From NCBI RefSeq assembly GCF_018491765.1, contig NZ_JABWCU010000014.1:62001-126000 (forward strand): a stretch of DNA of 64,000 nt. The letters run 5' to 3'. The stretch comes from Novosphingobium profundi. Its GTDB lineage: Bacteria; Pseudomonadota; Alphaproteobacteria; Sphingomonadales; Sphingomonadaceae. Positions 8,615-17,566 of this stretch are shown piece by piece. A model generated the notes under the pieces. It did not search any database. It was not told the DNA's origin and saw only the letters and a list, made by a program, of their open reading frames with translations. Each line of letters starts with the position of its first letter. Position 1 is the first letter of the stretch. The position numbers were made by a program, and so were the translations under genes.

Positions 8615-9397
8615 TCAGGCGGCGACGACGCGACAGGCGAGCGTCCCGCCCGGGGTGAATTCCACGGTGCAATCCTGCCCTTCGGCGACGACGTGGACCC
8701 CGGTCACCGCCCCGGTCGAGATCAGGCACCCTTGCGCGACGTCGTGGCCGAGCGCGGCGAGCTTGTTGAGCGCAAAGGCGATCGCCTCGAGCGGGCCGCC
8801 CGGGAGCTGGCCCGCCGCGCGCGGCCCGAACCGGCCCTCGCCGATCACGGTTTGGCAGGTCACCGAATCGATCGCCTCGGGCGTGGCCAGCGCGACTTCG
8901 GGGCCCAGGATCAGCCCCAGGTTGTTGCCGTAGCCCGCGATCGAGGCGAGCGGCCCCAGGTCGTTGATCGGCGCGAGCGCGCTGCCCGCGACCTCGATGC
9001 CGATGTGCCAGGCCGCGACGAGCCCGGCGCAATCGGCCGCGCTCCAGCCCTCGCGCGCGGGGGCGGGGGCGAGGCGGGCGACGAGTTCGGCCTCGAGCGC
9101 GGCGAAGCCGCCGCGCGTGGCGGGGAAGGCGGCCGTCTTGCCCGGCTTCGCAGGCCAGACGTCGGGCGCGAAGATCGGCCCGAGGAAGCGATTTTCGCCA
9201 TGCGCCTCTTCGTGCGCGCCGGTGATCCGCCCGACCTTCCAGCCCGCGATCGCCTCACCCCACAGGTCGATCGCCTCGCGCTGGATCGCGTAGGCCGCCT
9301 CCAGCGTCGTGGGCATTGCGCCCGGGAAGGCATCGAAGCCGGTCGCGGTGCGGCGGTGCTCGGCGAAGACGCGGGCGGCGTCGGCGGGGGAAGTCAT
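8615..9397 (-). CDS. Fumarylacetoacetase-fold hydratase (2-keto-4-pentenoate hydratase-like)
   Basis: 260 residues, the size of MhpD/DmpE-type hydratases and related decarboxylases. Recognisable features are the AYAIQREAIDLWGEAIAGWKVG region near residue 40, LEAELVARL (acidic metal-site segment near 105), and WHIGIEVAGSAL with the following Asn/Asp residues. These enzymes add water to 2-hydroxypenta-2,4-dienoates, a late step of meta-cleavage of aromatics, using a divalent metal. The family also contains 4-oxalocrotonate decarboxylases, so the exact reaction is open. It lies 26 bases downstream of the bestrophin gene, likely in the same transcript. The aromatic operon at 23.9-28.9 kb lacks a hydratase, so a functional link is possible but not shown. 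Confidence 0.72.
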   Translation of the reverse strand: MTSPADAARVFAEHRRTATGFDAFPGAMPTTLEAAYAIQREAIDLWGEAIAGWKVGRITGAHEEAHGENRFLGPIFAPDVWPAKPGKTAAFPATRGGFAALEAELVARLAPAPAREGWSAADCAGLVAAWHIGIEVAGSALAPINDLGPLASIAGYGNNLGLILGPEVALATPEAIDSVTCQTVIGEGRFGPRAAGQLPGGPLEAIAFALNKLAALGHDVAQGCLISTGAVTGVHVVAEGQDCTVEFTPGGTLACRVVAA

Positions 9398-9423
9398 GGC
9401 GAAATGGGTCCTTTCGGCGCGGG

Positions 9424-10320
9424 TCAGTGCAGAACGAAATCGCGCGGTTCGAGCGCGGGGGGCAGCGCGGCGTGTCCTGCGGCGTGGAGCAGTTCGCGCT
9501 CCATCGTGCGCACCATAGCGCTCAAGGGCAGGTCGTTCTCGTCGGTGCCGAAGGGATCGCCCAGCTCGTCGCCCAGCGCGTCGAGCCCGAAGAAGGCGTA
9601 GCTGACGAGGAACACGGGGACGATCGTCCACCAGTGCAGCGTCGTCGCCAGCGCGAAAGGCAGCAGCAGGCAGAAGGCATAGGCGGTGCGGTGGAGCAGG
9701 AGCGAATAGGAGAAGGGGACGGGCGTCGCCTTGATCCGCTCGCACCCGCCCTGGACGCTCGCCATTTCCGAAAGCTGGATCTCGAGTACGGTGTAGTGCA
9801 TCGCATCGATCACCCCCGCGTCGGTGAGCTGGCGGCAGGCCTGCCCGACCGCCGAGAGCGCGGCGTCGGTGGGATTGGGAGCCGTGGCCCAGGGGCCGTT
9901 CCCGGCCAACCCGGTAATCGCGCGGGTCTCGTCCTCCTCGCGCAGGCGCGCACCGAGCCCGGCGACGAAGCCGGCCACGGTCTCGAGCAGCGGGGCCGCG
10001 TCGCCGCGCTCGAGCGTGGCGAGCTGGCGCGCGAAGCTGCGCGTGGCGATGATCAGGCGGCCCCAGAGCTGGCGGCCTTCCCACCAGCGGTTGTAGCACA
10101 CCGTGTTGCGAAAGCTCATGAAGATCGAGAGCGCGATGCCGATGAGGGTGAAGGGCATGGGCGCGAGATCGGCGAGCAGGGCGGGGGCGGCCGCGCTCAG
10201 CACCACCGCGCCGATCGAGACGGCGACGATGAGGGCCAGCGGGCGCACGATGCGCGGCAGGATCGAGCCGCGCAGCGCGGTCAGCACGTCGCGCAGGCGG
10301 GGCGTTTCGCGAACGATCAT
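9424..10320 (-). CDS. Bestrophin-like (RFP-TM/UPF0187) anion channel protein
   Basis: 298 residues. It has an early membrane segment pair (PLALIVAVSIGAVVLSA, then PFTLIGIALSIFMSFRNTVCYNRWWEGR). The second contains the hallmark FRxxxxYxRWWEgRxxWG motif of bacterial bestrophin homologues. A long soluble helical region and a further pair of hydrophobic helices (LLLHRTAYAFCLLLPFALATT and WWTIVPVFLVSYAFFGLDALGDEL) follow. The Asp/Glu-rich GDELGDPFGTDENDLPL segment is also conserved in the family. It probably forms a pentameric inner-membrane ion channel; bacterial members have been reported with cation or anion preference, so the ion is uncertain. Start chosen at MIVRETPRL; the frame is open farther upstream but with no family similarity there. 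Confidence 0.82.
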   Translation of the reverse strand: MIVRETPRLRDVLTALRGSILPRIVRPLALIVAVSIGAVVLSAAAPALLADLAPMPFTLIGIALSIFMSFRNTVCYNRWWEGRQLWGRLIIATRSFARQLATLERGDAAPLLETVAGFVAGLGARLREEDETRAITGLAGNGPWATAPNPTDAALSAVGQACRQLTDAGVIDAMHYTVLEIQLSEMASVQGGCERIKATPVPFSYSLLLHRTAYAFCLLLPFALATTLHWWTIVPVFLVSYAFFGLDALGDELGDPFGTDENDLPLSAMVRTMERELLHAAGHAALPPALEPRDFVLH

Positions 10321-10653
10321 GGGAGGGGAGACTCGGACAGGAAAAAAGGGGCTTGGCACATGGATGGCGCGCCTATGCGCCCAAGCCTCGCGCGAGGCAA
10401 TGGCACAAGCGCGAGACCCGACGGGGACATGGCAAGGCGTGGCCCGTGCACGCCGGATGGTCGTGCTCGAGGCGCCTTTTCCATGTGTTTTCCGGCACGG
10501 AGCGATCGGTGGCAGGCCGCGTGTCGTAGTGCTGCGCTCTCTGCCCCGGCCCCGGCCCAGCGTGCGAAGGTGCCACACCCGGCCCGTTCCCCGCAGGCAC
10601 GCGCGTTTTGGCCGGTTCCCCTTTGCCCGAACTTGGGCTATCCGCGCGCCATC
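10321..10653. other. Divergent intergenic region, bestrophin gene / argS
   Basis: 333 bases between divergent starts. Both strands hold open frames, but none resembles a protein and composition is that of ordinary GC-rich spacer. No clear promoter hexamers, palindromes or RNA motifs were identified. Confidence 0.4.
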
Positions 10654-12402
10654 ATGACTGAGATCCAGACCCTTTACGCCGCCTTCGCTGGCCACCTCTC
10701 GACCGCACTCGACGCGCTGGAAGCCGCGGGCACGCTGCCCGCAGGCCTCAAGCGAAGCGCGGTCACGGTCGAGCCGCCGCGCGATGCGAGCCACGGGGAC
10801 CTCGCCACCAACGCGGCGATGGTGCTGGCCAAGCCCGCCGGAATGAAGCCGCGCGACCTAGCCGAAGCGCTCGTCGCCGAACTGTCCAAACTCGAGGCGG
10901 TGACTTCGGCCGAGATCGCCGGTCCGGGCTTCATCAACTTGCGCCTCGCGCCCCAGGCCTGGCTCGATGAACTGGGCGCCATCGCCGCGCTTGGCACCGA
11001 CTACGGCCGCTCGACGCTGGGCGGGGGTACCACCGTCAACGTCGAATACGTCTCGGCCAACCCGACCGGCCCGATGCACATGGGCCACTGCCGCGGCGCG
11101 GTCGTCGGCGATGCGCTGGCGACGCTGCTCGAATACGCCGGACACAAGGTCATCAAGGAATACTACGTCAACGACGCGGGCGCGCAGGTGCAGGTCCTCG
11201 CGCGTTCGGCGCATATCCGCTACCGCGAGGCGCTGGGCCTTGGGCAAGCGGTGATCCCCGAGGGGCTCTACCCGGGCGACTACCTCAAGCCCGTGGGTGA
11301 AAAGCTCGCCGCCGAATTCGGCGATACATACGCTGACGCGCCCGAATCGGAGTGGCTGGCGCTGTTCCGCGTGAAGGCGGTTGCCGCGATGATGGACATG
11401 ATCCGCGCCGACCTCGCGCAGCTGGGCATCCACCACGACCTGTTCAGCTCCGAAGCCGAACTGCAGGCGAGCGGCAAGCCCGCCGAGGCCGAGGCCTGGC
11501 TGCGTTCCAAGGGCCTCGTCTACGACGGCGTGCTCGAGGCGCCCAAGGGCAAGACCCCCGAAGACTGGGAGCCGGTCGAGCTGCCGCTGTTCAAGTCGAC
11601 CCAGTTCGGCGACGACCAGGACCGCCCGATCAAGAAGTCGGACGGCAGCTGGACCTACTTCGGCGCCGACCTCGCCTACCACTTCCAGAAGGCCCAGAGC
11701 GCCGACGCGCTCGTCGACATCTGGGGCGCGGACCACGCCGGCACGGTCAAGCGCATCAAGGCCGCGGTCAAGGCGATGACCGGCGCCGAGGGCGAGGCGA
11801 CGCCCTTCGAGATCAAGCTGGTGCAGATGGTCCAGCTCCTGCGCGACGGCGAGCCGGTCAAGATGTCCAAGCGTTCGGGCAACTTCATCACCATCGCCGA
11901 CATGGTCGAGGAAGTGGGCAAGGACGTGGTGCGCTTCACCATGCTCACCCGCAAGCCCGACGCGCAGATGGACTTCGACTTCGCCAAAGTGGTCGAGACG
12001 AGCAAGGACAACCCGGTCTTCTACGTCCAGTACGCCCATGCCCGCATCCAGTCGATCCTGCGCAAGGCCAAGGCCGAGCTCGACACCGTCGCCTCGGCCG
12101 CGCATCTGGCGCTCCTGGGCGCGGACGATCTCGAGCTGGCCAAGCTGCTCGCGCAGTTCCCGCGCGTGATCGAGGCCGCCGCCGCCGCGCGCGAGCCGCA
12201 CCGCTTGGCCTTCTACCTGCACGACCTGGCGGCCGCGTTCCACGGGTACTACAATCTGGGCAACGATAGTCCGGACAAGCGGATTGTTAACGCCTCGGAT
12301 GTTAACCTTACGTCGGCGCGGCTGTTCCTGGCCGTGCAGGTGGGGCAGATCGTGCGCAACGGCCTGGCACTGCTGGGTGTCGAGGCCGTGGAGGAAATGT
12401 AA
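10654..12402 (+). CDS. argS: Arginyl-tRNA synthetase (class I)
   Basis: 582 residues. Charges tRNA-Arg with arginine using ATP, in the cytoplasm. The N-terminal Add1 domain (about 1-110, with ASHGDLATNAAM) precedes the Rossmann fold, which holds the HIGH-type motif HMGH at residues 142-145 within NPTGPMHMGHCRGA. The second class I motif KMSKRSGN is intact at 403-410. The C-terminal DALR anticodon-binding domain ends the protein (YFLHDLA-like segment, then ARLFLAVQVGQIVRNGLALLGV). The ATG at 10654 is the family start; the frame extends far upstream without similarity. A SPOR-domain gene begins 3 bases after the stop, starting the conserved housekeeping block. Confidence 0.97.
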   Translation: MTEIQTLYAAFAGHLSTALDALEAAGTLPAGLKRSAVTVEPPRDASHGDLATNAAMVLAKPAGMKPRDLAEALVAELSKLEAVTSAEIAGPGFINLRLAPQAWLDELGAIAALGTDYGRSTLGGGTTVNVEYVSANPTGPMHMGHCRGAVVGDALATLLEYAGHKVIKEYYVNDAGAQVQVLARSAHIRYREALGLGQAVIPEGLYPGDYLKPVGEKLAAEFGDTYADAPESEWLALFRVKAVAAMMDMIRADLAQLGIHHDLFSSEAELQASGKPAEAEAWLRSKGLVYDGVLEAPKGKTPEDWEPVELPLFKSTQFGDDQDRPIKKSDGSWTYFGADLAYHFQKAQSADALVDIWGADHAGTVKRIKAAVKAMTGAEGEATPFEIKLVQMVQLLRDGEPVKMSKRSGNFITIADMVEEVGKDVVRFTMLTRKPDAQMDFDFAKVVETSKDNPVFYVQYAHARIQSILRKAKAELDTVASAAHLALLGADDLELAKLLAQFPRVIEAAAAAREPHRLAFYLHDLAAAFHGYYNLGNDSPDKRIVNASDVNLTSARLFLAVQVGQIVRNGLALLGVEAVEEM

Positions 12403-12405
12403 CTT

Positions 12406-13332
12406 ATGGCGAATGCGGATGCGGGCAGGACCGGGGAGGGCGTGCCCCTGGACCAGGAACCGGGCACCGGCTCTTCGGGAACCTTCGGGTCCGCGTCCGG
12501 GCAGGCCTCGTTTCGCGCCGATCCGTTTGCGCCCGAGAGCGCGGAGCTCGACGATCCTTTCGGCGACGAGACCGATCCCTTCGCGCTTCCGCCGCGCCCC
12601 GCCGCGCCTGCCGCCTCGACCTCCGGCTACGAGGCGGGCAGCGAACTTGACCTCGGCGATGGCGAGATGCGCCTGCCCTGGCTCGAGGGCGATGACGAGG
12701 ACTACGAGGACGAGCGTGGCGGCCTTGGCCAGACCACGCTGCTGCTGATCCTGGCCGTGGTGGCGATCGCGCTGCTCGCGGGCGGCATCGTCTGGGCGCT
12801 CAAGGGGCGTTCGGGCGAGACGCTGGTGGCCGATGGCGGCGTGATCGAGGCGCCGGCCGAGCCCTACAAGTCGCGCCCCGCCAATCCCGGCGGCGAAGTG
12901 GTCGAGGGCACCGGCGACACCAGCTTCGCGGTCGCCGAAGGCCAGACGCGAACCCCGCAGATCGCCGAGAACACCAACGTGCCCCCGGCACCGGGCTTCA
13001 GCACCATGACCGGAAAGGGCGAGAGCCCGGCCGCGTCCAAGCCTGACGCCGCGACGGCGCCGGCCGCTCCGGCCAAGGTCGAGGAACCGGCGGTTTCGGG
13101 CGTGGGCGTCCAGGTCGGGGCCTATACCTCGAAGGAAAGCGCGGAGAAGGGCTGGCTCACGCTCAAGGGGCAGTACGCGCCGCTCGCCGAGATGAAGCAC
13201 CGCATCGTCCAGGGCCAGGCCGACATCGGCACCGTCTATCGTCTCCAGGCGGTTCCGGGCGATCTCCAGGCGGCACGGTCGCTGTGCTCGGGCATGCGTG
13301 GCGCGGGGCTGTCCTGCCAGGTCAAGAACTGA
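12406..13332 (+). CDS. SPOR domain-containing inner-membrane protein
   Basis: 308 residues. A long acidic, Pro/Ser/Ala-rich cytoplasmic part (1-105) leads to one membrane helix (about 111-130, TLLLILAVVAIALLAGGIVW), a low-complexity periplasmic linker and a C-terminal SPOR domain (about 232-308, GVQVGAYTSKESAEKGWLTL to RGAGLSCQV). SPOR domains bind peptidoglycan stripped of stem peptides at the division septum, so a role in division or septal wall handling is likely. It lies 3 bases after argS and upstream of nagZ, a neighbourhood common in sphingomonads. FtsN-like function is a possibility, but size and layout alone do not prove it. Confidence 0.88.
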   Translation: MANADAGRTGEGVPLDQEPGTGSSGTFGSASGQASFRADPFAPESAELDDPFGDETDPFALPPRPAAPAASTSGYEAGSELDLGDGEMRLPWLEGDDEDYEDERGGLGQTTLLLILAVVAIALLAGGIVWALKGRSGETLVADGGVIEAPAEPYKSRPANPGGEVVEGTGDTSFAVAEGQTRTPQIAENTNVPPAPGFSTMTGKGESPAASKPDAATAPAAPAKVEEPAVSGVGVQVGAYTSKESAEKGWLTLKGQYAPLAEMKHRIVQGQADIGTVYRLQAVPGDLQAARSLCSGMRGAGLSCQVKN

Positions 13333-13421
13333 GCGCAGGCCCGCGCGCGGCTTGCCGCGTCATCCACACCCCGGGACGCGCGCTTGCTTGCGCGGGGGGC
13401 GGGATTGGGCGATAAATCGCC

Positions 13422-14435
13422 ATGGTTCCTGCGATTTTCGGCCTTTCCGGGCTAGCTCTCACGGCGGACGAGACCGCCTTCTTCCGCGACGCCGATCCGG
13501 CCGGCTACATCCTGTTCGGACGCAACGTGGAAAGCCGCGCGCAGATGCGCGCGCTTACCGACAGCCTCAGGGCGATCCACGGGCGCGAGAACCTGCTCAT
13601 CAGCATCGACCAGGAAGGCGGGCGCGTCGCGCGCATGAAGCCGCCGGTATGGCCCGCCTACCCGACCGGCGAGGCCTTCGACCGGCTCTACGACACCGCA
13701 CCCGCGAGCGCGATCGAGGCGGCGCGGGCCAACGCTGAGGCGCTTGGCCTCGATCTCGCCGAAGTGGGCATCACGCTCGACTGCTATCCTTCGCTCGACG
13801 TGCGCCAGAGCGGCGCGCACGACGTCATCGGTGACCGCGCCTTCGGCCACGACCCGATGCGCGTCGCCGCGCTGGGGCGGGCCGCGCTCGATGGCCTGTC
13901 GCGCGCGGGCGTGGTGGGCTGCATCAAGCACATTCCCGGCCACGGCCGCGCGATGGCCGACAGCCACAAGGAGCTGCCCACCGTCACCGCCAGCGAGGAG
14001 GAGCTGGAGATGGACCTGCGCCCCTTCCGCACGCTGGCCAGCGCGCCCGTGGGCATGACCGCGCACGTGCGCTACACCGCCTGGGACGCGGAAAATCCCG
14101 GTACGCTCTCGCCTTTCGTGGTGGGCGAGATCATCCGCAAGCGGATCGGCTTCGACGGGTTGCTGCTCACCGACGATCTCGACATGCAGGCGCTCTCGGG
14201 GGCAGTGCCCGAGCTGGCCGCGCGCGCACTGGCGGCGGGGTGCGACATCGCGCTCAACTGCTGGGCGAAGATGGACGACATGGTGGGCATCGCCAAGGCC
14301 GTGCCCGCGATCACTGCCGAGGCACAGCGCCGGCTCGAGGCCGCGCTCGGCTCCTGCCCGCAGGGTGTGGGCACGTCCGATCACGCCGCGCTCGTCGCCC
14401 GGCGCGACGCGCTGCTGGCCCAGGGCGTCGCCTGA
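13422..14435 (+). CDS. nagZ: Beta-N-acetylhexosaminidase, glycoside hydrolase family 3
   Basis: 337 residues, the single-domain GH3 form typical of cytoplasmic NagZ, which removes GlcNAc from anhydro-muropeptides during wall recycling. Signatures: GYILFGRN, LLISIDQEGGRVARM, and the loop KHIPGHGRAMADSHKELP carrying the Asp/His catalytic dyad (the usual motif is KHFPGHG). The nucleophile lies in LLLTDDLDMQAL (D251/D252). No signal peptide is present, as expected. It sits between the SPOR gene and scpA (3-base gap), so wall recycling and chromosome segregation genes share one transcript here. In organisms with an inducible AmpC, NagZ products feed beta-lactamase induction; no such gene is in the window. 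Confidence 0.95.
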   Translation: MVPAIFGLSGLALTADETAFFRDADPAGYILFGRNVESRAQMRALTDSLRAIHGRENLLISIDQEGGRVARMKPPVWPAYPTGEAFDRLYDTAPASAIEAARANAEALGLDLAEVGITLDCYPSLDVRQSGAHDVIGDRAFGHDPMRVAALGRAALDGLSRAGVVGCIKHIPGHGRAMADSHKELPTVTASEEELEMDLRPFRTLASAPVGMTAHVRYTAWDAENPGTLSPFVVGEIIRKRIGFDGLLLTDDLDMQALSGAVPELAARALAAGCDIALNCWAKMDDMVGIAKAVPAITAEAQRRLEAALGSCPQGVGTSDHAALVARRDALLAQGVA

Positions 14436-14438
14436 GGC

Positions 14439-15296
14439 GTGGCGCACGAGCCGGTTCCCGCCGGGCCCTCTGCGCAGGAGGGCGCGCGCCCGTCCGATCC
14501 CGGCATCGCGCTGGGCGAGGCGGAAGCGGTGTGGGAGGCGGTCTCCCCGGCCGAACAGCGAAAGCAGGCCCTCTATCTCGAGATCGACGGCTGGGAAGGT
14601 CCGCTCGACCTCCTGCTCGACCTTGCCCGGCGCCAAAAGGTGGACTTGCGCCGCATTTCGATCCTCGAGCTGGTCGACGCCTATCTCGACTACATCGACC
14701 AGGCGGGCGAAATGCGGCTGGAACTCGCCGCCGACTACCTCGTGATGGCGGCCTGGCTCGCCTACCTCAAGTCCGCGCTGCTGCTGCCCAAGGAGGAACA
14801 GCCCGATCCCAGCCCCGAGGAACTGGCGCTGCGTCTGCAACTGCGCCTTCAGCGCCTGGGCGCCATGCGCGAGGCCGCCGCGCGGCTGATGGCGCGCGAT
14901 CGGCTGGGGCGCGACGTCTTTACGCGCGGCGCGCCCGAGGGCCTGCGCGTCGAGCGCCTCCATCGCTGGCAATGCTCCTGGTTCGATCTCGTGCGCGCCT
15001 ATGGCGAGGTGAAGCTGCGTTCGCAGCCGGTGGTGCACATGGTGCGCGAGCGCATGGTCATGACGCTCGACAGCGCGATCGCGCGCGTCTCCTCGATGGT
15101 CGGCGTGGCGATCGACTGGATGGAACTGCGCGAGTTCGTGCCTCCCTCGCAGGAGGCCTGGAGTCATCCCCAGCTGCGCAAGTCGGCGCTCGCCTCCAGC
15201 TTCGTTGCCGCGCTCGAGCTCGCCAAGGCGGGCAAGGTCGAGATCGTCCAGGACACCGCCTTCGGCCCGCTCCAGGTGCGGGCGCTGCGCGCATGA
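14439..15296 (+). CDS. scpA: Segregation and condensation protein A (kleisin)
   Basis: 285 residues. The N-terminal kleisin region begins about residue 40 with LYLEIDGWEGPLDLLLDLA, followed by RRISILELVDAYLDYI and the YLVMAAWLAYLKSALLLP helix, all family hallmarks. The C-terminal winged helix is the TFxALLEL-type region (SSFVAALELAKAGKVEIVQ). ScpA bridges the SMC ATPase heads and recruits ScpB in the condensin-like complex. The start is GTG at 14439, 3 bases after nagZ stops. The last codons overlap the scpB start (ATGA), as in most genomes, which implies translational coupling and fixed stoichiometry. Confidence 0.95.
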   Translation: MAHEPVPAGPSAQEGARPSDPGIALGEAEAVWEAVSPAEQRKQALYLEIDGWEGPLDLLLDLARRQKVDLRRISILELVDAYLDYIDQAGEMRLELAADYLVMAAWLAYLKSALLLPKEEQPDPSPEELALRLQLRLQRLGAMREAAARLMARDRLGRDVFTRGAPEGLRVERLHRWQCSWFDLVRAYGEVKLRSQPVVHMVRERMVMTLDSAIARVSSMVGVAIDWMELREFVPPSQEAWSHPQLRKSALASSFVAALELAKAGKVEIVQDTAFGPLQVRALRA

Positions 15297-15928
15297 GCCA
15301 GGAGGACGAGCTGCTGCGCGCGCTCGAGGCGACGCTGTTCGCGGCCGAGGCACCGATGAGCGTCGAGCAGCTCTCGCGCCATCTGGGCGAGGCCGACGTG
15401 CGCGCGGCCTTGCGCGCGTTGCAGGACCATTACGCGCCGCGCGGGGTCAATCTCGTCGAGCGTGGGCGACGCTGGCACTTCGAGACCGCGCCCGACCTTG
15501 CGCATCTCCTGCGCCGCGAGAAGGAGGAGGTGCGCCGCCTCTCGCGCGCGGCAACCGAGGTGCTTGCGATCGTTGCCTACCACGAGCCGGTCAGCCGCGC
15601 CGAGATCGAGGCGATTCGCGGGGTGCAGACCGCCAAGGGCACGCTCGACGTGCTGCTCGAGGCGGGCTGGGTGCGCGTGGCCGGACGGCGCGAAGTGCCC
15701 GGACGCCCGGTGATCTACGCGACTACGGCCGAGTTCCTTGCCCATTTCGGGCTGCAGACGCTTAAGGAATTGCCCGGAATCGACGAATTGCGCGCGGCGG
15801 GGCTGCTTGATCCGGTCGATGATGCTATGATCGAGGACGCGCTGGGACCCGAGAATCCGCCGGTCGCCGAGGAAGGTGACCGTCCTGCGACCGAACCGGG
15901 TCCAAACGATGACAGGCTTTCAACTTAA
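15293..15928 (+). CDS. scpB: Segregation and condensation protein B
   Basis: 211 residues, two winged-helix domains. The first begins LLRALEATLFAAEAPMSVEQLSRHL; the second holds RLSRAATEVLAIVAYHEPVSRAEIEAIRG and the GRPVIYATTAEFLAHFGL segment typical of ScpB. It dimerises and binds ScpA in the SMC complex that compacts and separates chromosomes. Start ATG at 15293 overlaps the scpA stop by four bases. The C-terminal tail (about 180-211) is acidic and probably disordered. tatA follows 66 bases later. Confidence 0.95.
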   Translation: MSQEDELLRALEATLFAAEAPMSVEQLSRHLGEADVRAALRALQDHYAPRGVNLVERGRRWHFETAPDLAHLLRREKEEVRRLSRAATEVLAIVAYHEPVSRAEIEAIRGVQTAKGTLDVLLEAGWVRVAGRREVPGRPVIYATTAEFLAHFGLQTLKELPGIDELRAAGLLDPVDDAMIEDALGPENPPVAEEGDRPATEPGPNDDRLST

Positions 15929-15994
15929 TCGGAAAGCGCCTAGACGGGCCCAAAGGGGCCGGACTCGGTCGCGCATATATTTGGAGTTGGGATA

Positions 15995-16231
15995 ATGGGT
16001 AGCTTCTCGATCTGGCACTGGCTGATTGTCCTGGTGATCGTGCTCGTGCTGTTCGGTCGTGGCAAGGTCTCCGAAATCATGGGTGACTTCGGCAAGGGCA
16101 TCAAGAGCTTCAAGGAAGGCATGAACGAGGACGACGACAAGCCCGCGAAGCCGGAAAGCAAGCCCGCGCAGATCGCGTCCGGCGAGCCCGCGCCGAGCGC
16201 GAGCGAAACCGTCAAGTCCGACCAGGCCTGA
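15995..16231 (+). CDS. tatA: Sec-independent protein translocase subunit TatA
   Basis: 78 residues. One N-terminal membrane helix (IWHWLIVLVIVLVLFG, about 6-21) is followed at once by the GRGKVSEIMGDFGKGIKSFKEGM amphipathic helix. The FGRGKV hinge and the second FGKGI turn are the TatA signature. A charged, disordered Lys/Glu/Pro tail ends the protein. TatA oligomers form or open the passage for folded proteins with twin-arginine signals. tatB follows 21 bases later. Two clients with RR signals (the GH43 enzymes) lie in the same window. Confidence 0.96.
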   Translation: MGSFSIWHWLIVLVIVLVLFGRGKVSEIMGDFGKGIKSFKEGMNEDDDKPAKPESKPAQIASGEPAPSASETVKSDQA

Positions 16232-16252
16232 GCCTGACGGCCGCGCACGGCT

Positions 16253-16690
16253 ATGCTGGATATCGGAGCCTCCGAACTCCTGATGATCGTCATCGTGGCG
16301 GTCGTGGTGATCGGCCCCAAGGACATGCCTCTGGCGATGCGCACCGCGGGTCGCTGGATCGGCAAGATGCGCAAGATCACCGGCCATTTCCGCGCCGGGA
16401 TCGACGCCATGGTTCGCGAGGCCGAGCTTGAGGAAATGGAAAAGAAGTGGCGTGAGCAGAACGAGGCGATCATGAACGCTGCGCCCAAGCTGCCGAGCGC
16501 CGAGGACATGCAGGCGCCCACGCGCGCCAAGACCGACGCGGAGAAGGCGAATTTCGTCGAGGACGCGGCGGGTGGGGAGCCCGCGCTGCCGGCGCCCGCA
16601 GAGCCTGAAGGGATGCAGGACACACCCGCGTCCGAGCCCACCGAATCCAACCTGGCGCCGGTCTCCGACCCGGCCCGCAGCGCGTCCTGA
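16253..16690 (+). CDS. tatB: Sec-independent protein translocase subunit TatB
   Basis: 145 residues, longer than TatA, as expected. MLDIGASELLMIVIVAVVVIGPKDMPLAMRTAG shows the membrane helix and the IGPKxxP hinge specific for TatB, then an amphipathic helix (GKMRKITGHFRAGIDAMVREAELEEME). The rest is Ala/Pro/Glu-rich and low complexity. TatB works with TatC in recognising the twin-arginine signal. Encoded between tatA (21-base gap) and tatC (15-base gap). Confidence 0.95.
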   Translation: MLDIGASELLMIVIVAVVVIGPKDMPLAMRTAGRWIGKMRKITGHFRAGIDAMVREAELEEMEKKWREQNEAIMNAAPKLPSAEDMQAPTRAKTDAEKANFVEDAAGGEPALPAPAEPEGMQDTPASEPTESNLAPVSDPARSAS

Positions 16691-16705
16691 CCGGGAACGA
16701 GGCTC

Positions 16706-17509
16706 ATGGCTTTCAAGATTTCCGACATCGACGACACGCAGGCGCCGCTGCTCGAGCACCTCGTCGAGCTGCGCGCGCGGCTGGTGAAGGCTTTCCTCGC
16801 CTTCGGCGTGGCCTTCGCGATCTGTTTCTACTTCGCCAACGACATCTTCGCGATCCTCGTGCGCCCGCTGACCGAGGCCTTCCCGCCGGGTGAGGGCAAG
16901 CTGATCTACACCAAGCTCTACGAGGCCTTCTTCGTGGAGGTGAAGATCGCGGTTTTCGCGGCCTTCTTCATCAGCTTCCCGTTCATCGCCAACCAGATCT
17001 GGGCCTTCATCGCCCCCGGGCTCTACGCCAAGGAGAAGAAGGCCTTCCTGCCCTTCCTGGTGGCAACGCCGATCCTCTTCACGATGGGCGCGGCGCTGGC
17101 CTACTTCGTGGTTATGCCCACGGCCTTCCACTTCTTCCTGGGTTTCCAGGGCAATGCAGGCGGGCTCAAGCTCGAGGCGCTGCCGGGTACGGGTGACTAC
17201 CTGTCGCTGGTCATGCAGTTCATCCTCGCCTTCGGCATCAGTTTCGAGCTGCCGGTGCTGCTGATGCTGCTCAACCGCGCCGGGATCATCACCCGCCAGC
17301 AGGCGGTGGGGGCGCGTCGCTACGTGATCGTGGGGATCTTCATCGTGGCCGCGATCGCGACGCCGCCCGATGTGATCTCGCAGGTCCTTCTCGCGGTGCC
17401 GTTGCTGCTGCTGTACGAAGGCACGCTGCTCCTGATGTGGTTCACCGAGCGGCGCGAGGCAAAGGCCGCGACGATCGATGGCGCGGCGGTGGAAGCCCCG
17501 GCCGAATAA
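16706..17509 (+). CDS. tatC: Sec-independent protein translocase subunit TatC
   Basis: 267 residues with six membrane helices. The N-terminal APLLEHLVELRARLVKAF motif carries the conserved Glu/Leu/Arg residues that bind the twin-arginine signal. EAFFVEVKIAVFAAFFISFPFIANQIWAFIAPGL is the conserved loop and second/third helix region. It is the core of the substrate receptor. Last gene of the block; a strong intrinsic terminator follows two bases after the stop. Confidence 0.97.
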   Translation: MAFKISDIDDTQAPLLEHLVELRARLVKAFLAFGVAFAICFYFANDIFAILVRPLTEAFPPGEGKLIYTKLYEAFFVEVKIAVFAAFFISFPFIANQIWAFIAPGLYAKEKKAFLPFLVATPILFTMGAALAYFVVMPTAFHFFLGFQGNAGGLKLEALPGTGDYLSLVMQFILAFGISFELPVLLMLLNRAGIITRQQAVGARRYVIVGIFIVAAIATPPDVISQVLLAVPLLLLYEGTLLLMWFTERREAKAATIDGAAVEAPAE

Positions 17510-17511
17510 CG

Positions 17512-17549
17512 AAAAAAGCCCTCGTCCCGATCGGAAAGAGGGCTTTTTT
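17512..17549. terminator. Bidirectional intrinsic terminator after tatC
   Basis: AAAAAAGCCCTC (17512-17523) and GAGGGCTTTTTT (17538-17549) are perfect complements, giving a GC stem with T-runs on both strands. It separates tatC from the convergent amidohydrolase gene and can stop transcription both ways. It is the only textbook stem plus U-tract terminator I found in the window. Confidence 0.92.
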
Positions 17550-17566
17550 GATGCGGCTTGGCGGCG